From positions 502,170,303-502,234,302 of the forward strand of contig OY856409.1 in the NCBI GenBank assembly GCA_963693085.1: a DNA stretch of 64,000 nt, in the 5' to 3' direction. The notes below the pieces were generated by a model that was given only the letters and a program-made list of their open reading frames with translations, ran no database searches and was not told the origin of the DNA. Positions 61,201 through 64,000 of this stretch are shown here, piece by piece. The first letter of the stretch is position 1, and each line of letters starts with the position of its first letter. This stretch comes from Alisma plantago-aquatica (lineage: Eukaryota > Streptophyta > Magnoliopsida > Alismatales > Alismataceae). The position numbers and the translations under genes were made by a program.

Positions 61201-62382
61201 AATCTCTGGTTTGAAAAGGAATCCATAAGCCAGATACTGGAACTGCCGCCGCCGGACCCAACGGCAGGAGAGGATGCTATTATCTATCTGCATGACAAAG
61301 AGGGACAGTTCTCCGTCAAACGAGCTTATCGACTTTTGCAGAGGGAGCATACTAGGAGCTCGCCAGGAAGGTGGAAGCAGTTGTGGCAGCTCAAGGTGCC
61401 CCACAGAGTCAAAACAACATTGTGGCTTACACAACATGGCAGTCTCATGACAAACGAAAAACGAGCTGTGCGGGGTTTCACTGAAGATGCATGGTGCCCA
61501 CGGTGCCACAAGGCTACTGAGTCTACGTTGCATGCGCTTGTTGAATGCTCCGAGGTCCGTGAGGTGTGGGAGCACATTAAGCACACCACGGGGCTATCTC
61601 TGAGCCATGAACGAACGATGGAGAATTGGCTCAAGGCAAACCTACGGAAAAGGAGAGAACAGCAAGACTGGAACATATGGATTGCGATGGCCGTTTGGAA
61701 GCTATGGGGATTTCGTTGCAGCGTTGCCTTCCAGGAGCCTAGTCCCAATGCAATTGGTATGTTCAGAAGTATACAACAGGAGGTCACTTTGTGTAAGATG
61801 GCGTTTGTGGCAGAAGCAGGACGAGAAGGAGGCCGGAACAAGAGAGCTTGGACAGCTCCACCGAGGAATCAATTCAAAATCAATGTTGATGCTGCCGTAA
61901 ATAGGAAAAAGAAGGAGATGGCTACCGGGTTCGTTGTCAGAGACCATGAAGGTAGATGGATAATGGGAGGTTGTGACAAGGGTGCTACATTGGACATCTT
62001 GGAAGCTGAGCTGAGAGCTATCGAGTTGGGTATACAGGAATGTCGACTGCAGTTCAAGACAGTGTTGTTAGAATCAGACAGCGCCACTGCGGTGAAGATG
62101 TTGAACAAAACAATGGCCATACCAACGAAGTACAGGTCGAGGTGTCGTCGCATCAGTAGGTTATGTAGGGAGTTAGAGGTTATCATTTTTACATATAACA
62201 ATCGCGTTTGTAATAAGGTTGTGGATTCTGCAGCCAAGTGGTGTATGAAGCAGAAGTCTGTTAGTAGTAGGTGGCCTCAATGCCCCAGTTTCCTCACTGA
62301 TATAGTTAGAGAGGAAGCTACATTGAGCCACAGGGCTTGTAAGGAGTTGCGGGTACCTGGTCTGGGGGAACAGGATGAATAA
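58297..62382 (+). CDS. LINE ORF2: endonuclease, reverse transcriptase, RNase H
   Basis: The frame is fully open for 1361 codons. The N-terminal APE-type endonuclease (about 1-230) keeps its key motifs: AAWNVQGI, ILETR, VLGDFNADL and NSDHVPVL. Reverse transcriptase follows (about 430-720) with NPIKAPGPDGVD, MKMDLSKAYDRMDW, SRGVRQGDPLS and the active site FVDDLILF. A zinc-binding zf-RVT region is seen around WQLKVPHRVKTTLW and CPRCHKATESTLHALVECSE, then a plant-type RNase H (about 1195-1330) with INVDAA, EAELRAIELG, ESDSATAV and a late VVDSAAKW Asp. It would carry out target-primed reverse transcription. The start ATG overlaps the natural ORF1 stop as ATGA, suggesting coupled translation. CACTA 2 now separates it from ORF1 and from any upstream promoter, so expression is doubtful. 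Confidence 0.93.
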   Translation: MILAAWNVQGICGGDTQNTIRDIAQLYRIDMLAILETRTSGLKADKIVRSLGFDQSYRVEATGFSGGIWVLWRGRIGDVEIIASHKQFIHCRVNKEYMVTFVYASTKQTGRRLLWSHLHTLATASDSPWLVLGDFNADLSADEKVGGEPIILSSCREFAEGLRNAALEDLGVSGPKMTFRRGWLTERLDRAVANQAWIDAYPATTVTNLPRLNSDHVPVLVTTRRRQQHTSHRPMTSVRWNTRASFPKFLQKNWNHTLPFHEAINILMEKSVRWDKEERMKATFRKHELLSEIGRLQESDILALQGCDDIRLGELQVEYNEMIQAEAEEWRQKARCDWMRKGDTNTKYFQALVKAKRQRNLITKLRNNQGVWVEEDELKVTVREYFFDLFTGGTRRRNLNIVMEYVGRFPMLGEIDRAKIGRVPCKEEVREVLLKMNPIKAPGPDGVDAGFLQRNWDCLGDSISLMISQCFAGALINDKMVNSTLILIPKTKMPESCNNLRPIALNNVGLKLLSKIIVERIKPFLPDWIAPAQSSFVPGRRITDNIILVQELVHSMKIRTGKTAAMAMKMDLSKAYDRMDWGFIHDTLKRTAIPQHLTEVIMNIITTGNISIVWNGSTLAPFKASRGVRQGDPLSRYIFVLCLDRLSQDIAMEELQGNWIPLQATRHRIGISHVCFVDDLILFGEASMKQAKIMMKVMRRFERASGQILAKEKSAIFYSKNTTPQVRRVVTRITGIKQTLDLGKNLGVPIIHERTSKAMYLDLINNIETRISSWVNTSLSFAGRITLAKSVLNTIPIYTMQSTNLPIAVCDNIDQVIRTFIWKGSTGQKGIHAVAWDKICASRYEGGLDIKSTRLQNEALLQKTCWDYMSQRQISWKTIMKDKYHHRANQGVAGASQLWRAIITLKKKLVPIVGKAVASGENTSVWFDKWVGGSPPLLRDSLQVPEELRGLTVNSMVNMNGGWDVDFLNLWFEKESISQILELPPPDPTAGEDAIIYLHDKEGQFSVKRAYRLLQREHTRSSPGRWKQLWQLKVPHRVKTTLWLTQHGSLMTNEKRAVRGFTEDAWCPRCHKATESTLHALVECSEVREVWEHIKHTTGLSLSHERTMENWLKANLRKRREQQDWNIWIAMAVWKLWGFRCSVAFQEPSPNAIGMFRSIQQEVTLCKMAFVAEAGREGGRNKRAWTAPPRNQFKINVDAAVNRKKKEMATGFVVRDHEGRWIMGGCDKGATLDILEAELRAIELGIQECRLQFKTVLLESDSATAVKMLNKTMAIPTKYRSRCRRISRLCRELEVIIFTYNNRVCNKVVDSAAKWCMKQKSVSSRWPQCPSFLTDIVREEATLSHRACKELRVPGLGEQDE

Positions 62383-62411
62383 GATTATCCCCGGGGTTTT
62401 CCAAAAAAAAA

Positions 62412-62767
62412 AAGAAGGTTAGTTGGCACAAAAGGAAGGATGGGTCTCTAACATTGGAGCCAATGCTTGAAAAGCTAGCAACATCTCATATAAATTTTGA
62501 GTTTCATAAACGACATACATTTTCAATGCACATTCTAGTCTTTTAATTTGATAACAGAGAGGCGTATATGTATAAATAATGCATACAGTTTTGTGGAAAT
62601 ATGTGATTATTTGTGGAAATAATGCATAAGGATTTATCTTGCACACCGTAATTCTTCCCTTATGTTGGATAACATGCTTCTTGTAACCACAATTATGCAT
62701 GCATTCATGCCCAAGTCAAAATGATTAACAAAAAATACTACAAACGTAATCCAGGTTCAAATAACTT
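62412..62767 (+). repeat. Tandem duplication copy 1, continued after the LINE
   Basis: This continues the flank interrupted at 46034 and matches about 63456-63800. It includes GGAGCCAATGCTTGAAAAGC and the start of the 184-bp unit. Confidence 0.9.
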
Positions 62768-62771
62768 GGAC

Positions 62772-62858
62772 GTGACATCCCTATCCGGTAGGAGCTCCTA
62801 CCAGACCATACTTGCGGCGGCCGCGCTGGCGATCTTCAGCAGCGCTCTCCTGCAGTGA
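62772..62858 (+). pseudogene. Truncated 3' end of the nodulin-like gene
   Basis: About 28 codons corresponding to the C-terminal end of the protein at 44654-45589 (TSLSGRSSYQ, then ILAAAALAIFSSALLQ and a stop at 62856-62858). The rest of the gene is absent, so this is a partial duplicate with no start, signal peptide or phytocyanin domain. Confidence 0.9.
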
Positions 62859-63069
62859 GATTTACGTAGCTAGGCGATGGCGCCAGAAACCGTGTGATTA
62901 GCCTCCTTCCGATTGTTACCTTCGGTGCGTGGACCTTCCTGCTTGCCAATCTGCTTGGTTTGGATTTTCTTTCTCAGGATATTACGTTTCGATGTTGTGC
63001 ATTGATTTTGGGGCCTTCATGATTGACGGACGATGTTTTGAGTTTTCAGCTTCTTTCACAGTTCTATAG

Positions 63070-63223
63070 GTCAGCGTAGTCCGGTCGGTCAAGCCAATGC
63101 GCCACTCATGAAGGGTCGTTGGTTCGATCCCGCTCGGGTCAGCTGTATTTACCAACCTCTTGGGTCATCTGGGTTCTGACACCTGTTTGGAGAGGGGGTG
63201 GGCTTCGGCCCATGCAGATCCAG
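63070..63223 (+). mobile_element. tRNA-derived SINE candidate, 154 bp
   Basis: The insertion is defined exactly by comparison with copy 1 of the duplication (around 45800-45815), which lacks it. It contains a Pol III A-box-like TAGTCCGGTCGG (63077-63088) and B box GGTTCGATCCC (63121-63131), 44 bp apart as in tRNA genes. If the insert starts at tRNA position 1, the A box falls at position 8. The tail after about 63145 is not tRNA-like. No A tail and no target duplication longer than AG is visible, so the mode of insertion is unclear. Confidence 0.6.
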
Positions 63224-63617
63224 AGTGCAAAAATATCTCCTAATAAGCATGTCAATTCTATCACGACAATACAGCAATTACTTTCGATTTCTGCAAATTT
63301 TAAATTGCATGGCTGAAAAGCAAGGTACTTTATAAAATTTTCGAGAATTATATACGTTGTAAAATTAAAGGATTTCAAAAAGCATTTTAACTCTTTTAGT
63401 TTGGTAGGCGAGGAGGCTTATGGCAATAATGTGAATTGTTTTTTTCCCTTTTCTAAGATGGTTAATTGGCACAAAGGGAAGGAAGGATCTCTAACATTGG
63501 AGCCAATGCTTGAAAAGCTAGCAACATCTCATATAAATTTGGAGATTCATAAACGACATACATTTTCAATGCACATTCTAGTCTTTTAATTTGATAACAG
63601 AGAGGCTTATATGTATA

Positions 63618-64000
63618 AATAATGCATACAATTTTGTGGAAATATGTGATTATTTCAGAGAGTCTGCATAAGGTTTTGTCTTGCACACCATTTTTCTTCC
63701 CTTATGTTGGATAACATGCTTCTTATAACCACAATTATGTATGCATTCATGCCCAAGTCAAAATGATTTACGAAAAATACTACAAACGTAATCCAGGTTG
63801 AAATAATGCATACGGTTTTATGGAAATATGTGATTATTTCATAGAGTCTGCATAAGGTTTTGTCTTGCACACCGTTTTTCTTCCCTTATGTTGGATAACA
63901 TGCTTCTTATAACCACAATTATGTATGCATTCATGCCCAAGTCAAAATGATTTACGAAAAATACTACAATCGTAATCCAGGTTGAAATAATGCATACAGT
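63618..64000. repeat. 184-bp tandem repeat reaching the window edge
   Basis: Units starting AATAATGCATAC lie at 63618, 63802 and 63986, with spacing of exactly 184 bp. A single diverged copy lies at about 62575-62760. The array continues past the window. Confidence 0.95.

Larger units (their letters stand above)
46035..62411 (+). mobile_element. L1-type LINE, split by CACTA 2
   Basis: A non-LTR retrotransposon on the plus strand is flanked by a 13-bp duplication, AAGAAGGTTAGTT (46022-46034 and 62412-62424), and ends in an A tail (from 62403). Without the CACTA insertion it is about 6.5 kb. It begins directly at the ATG of ORF1, so either its 5' UTR was lost by truncation at this base or the element has almost no leader. 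ORF1 has a DUF4283-like region and a CCHC knuckle; ORF2 has endonuclease, reverse transcriptase and RNase H. Removing CACTA 2 with one copy of its duplication restores an ORF1 frame whose stop overlaps the ORF2 start (ATGA at 58297-58300). Confidence 0.93.
62768..63800 (+). repeat. Tandem duplication of the gene's 3' end, copy 2
   Basis: A second copy of the 3' end and flank, without the LINE but with a 154-bp insertion at 63070-63223. The sequence AAGATGGTTAATT at 63455-63467 is the unoccupied LINE target, present once. Confidence 0.93.

Noticed and set aside
63070..63145. Functional tRNA gene
   Set aside because: A and B boxes are present, but the acceptor strands do not pair and a non-tRNA tail follows, so a tRNA-derived SINE is the better reading.

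Overview
This window is nuclear DNA from a flowering plant with a large, repeat-rich genome. It holds one convincing host gene, at 44654-45589, encoding an early nodulin-like (phytocyanin-type) GPI-anchored arabinogalactan protein. Its GC-rich coding sequence, with one short intron, suggests a monocot; that is inference from composition, and no species is claimed. Almost everything else is transposable elements inserted into one another. There are no rRNA, tRNA, CRISPR or prokaryotic-style features.

Left part (1-6609): the 3' end of one Ty1/copia element (internal tail 1-1122, LTR about 1123-2559) lies against the tail and LTR of a second copia family (about 2560-4445). A related LTR on the minus strand starts near 35870, is split by a large insertion, and resumes at 6370-6609.

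Middle part (6615-35044): a minus-strand Ty3/gypsy chromovirus-type element (Tekay/Del-like) with LTRs of nearly 3.9 kb, bounded by a 5-bp duplication (GTATA at 6610-6614 and 35045-35049). Its gag-pol (23338-28034) is broken by several stops and frameshifts. Each LTR carries its own later insertion. The left LTR holds a 12.86-kb CACTA transposon (7904-20760, duplication ACC) that lacks a recognisable transposase but carries fragments resembling host genes: cysteine desulfurase NFS1 (two copies), an EH-domain protein, eIF5 and a DUF247 protein. The right LTR holds a 3.07-kb solo LTR (31324-34395, duplication GTCGT). In each case the other LTR preserves the uninterrupted target sequence.

Right part (35050-64000): repeat-poor AT-rich DNA follows, with a 5'-truncated SINE-like retroposon (37478-37652) and a foldback/MITE-like element sitting in a (TA)n tract (41319-42865). 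Then comes the nodulin-like gene. Its 3' end and flank are tandemly duplicated. An L1-type LINE (46035-62411, 13-bp duplication) entered the first copy, and a 9.86-kb CACTA element (48344-58200, duplication TAA) later split the LINE at the end of ORF1. LINE ORF2 (1361 aa) is fully open.

The second CACTA encodes two minus-strand genes 123 bp apart. One is a TNP2-type transposase in a single frame with two premature stops. The other is a 13-exon gene joining a plant CACTA Transposase_24-type region to a Ulp1/C48 SUMO-protease-like domain whose His, Asp, Gln and Cys are all present. It has only one nonsense codon and one frameshift. Upstream of the transposase lie three 316-bp tandem units, each a hairpin with arms of about 93 bp. 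This element, its hairpin array and the gene-capturing CACTA are the most interesting content of the window.
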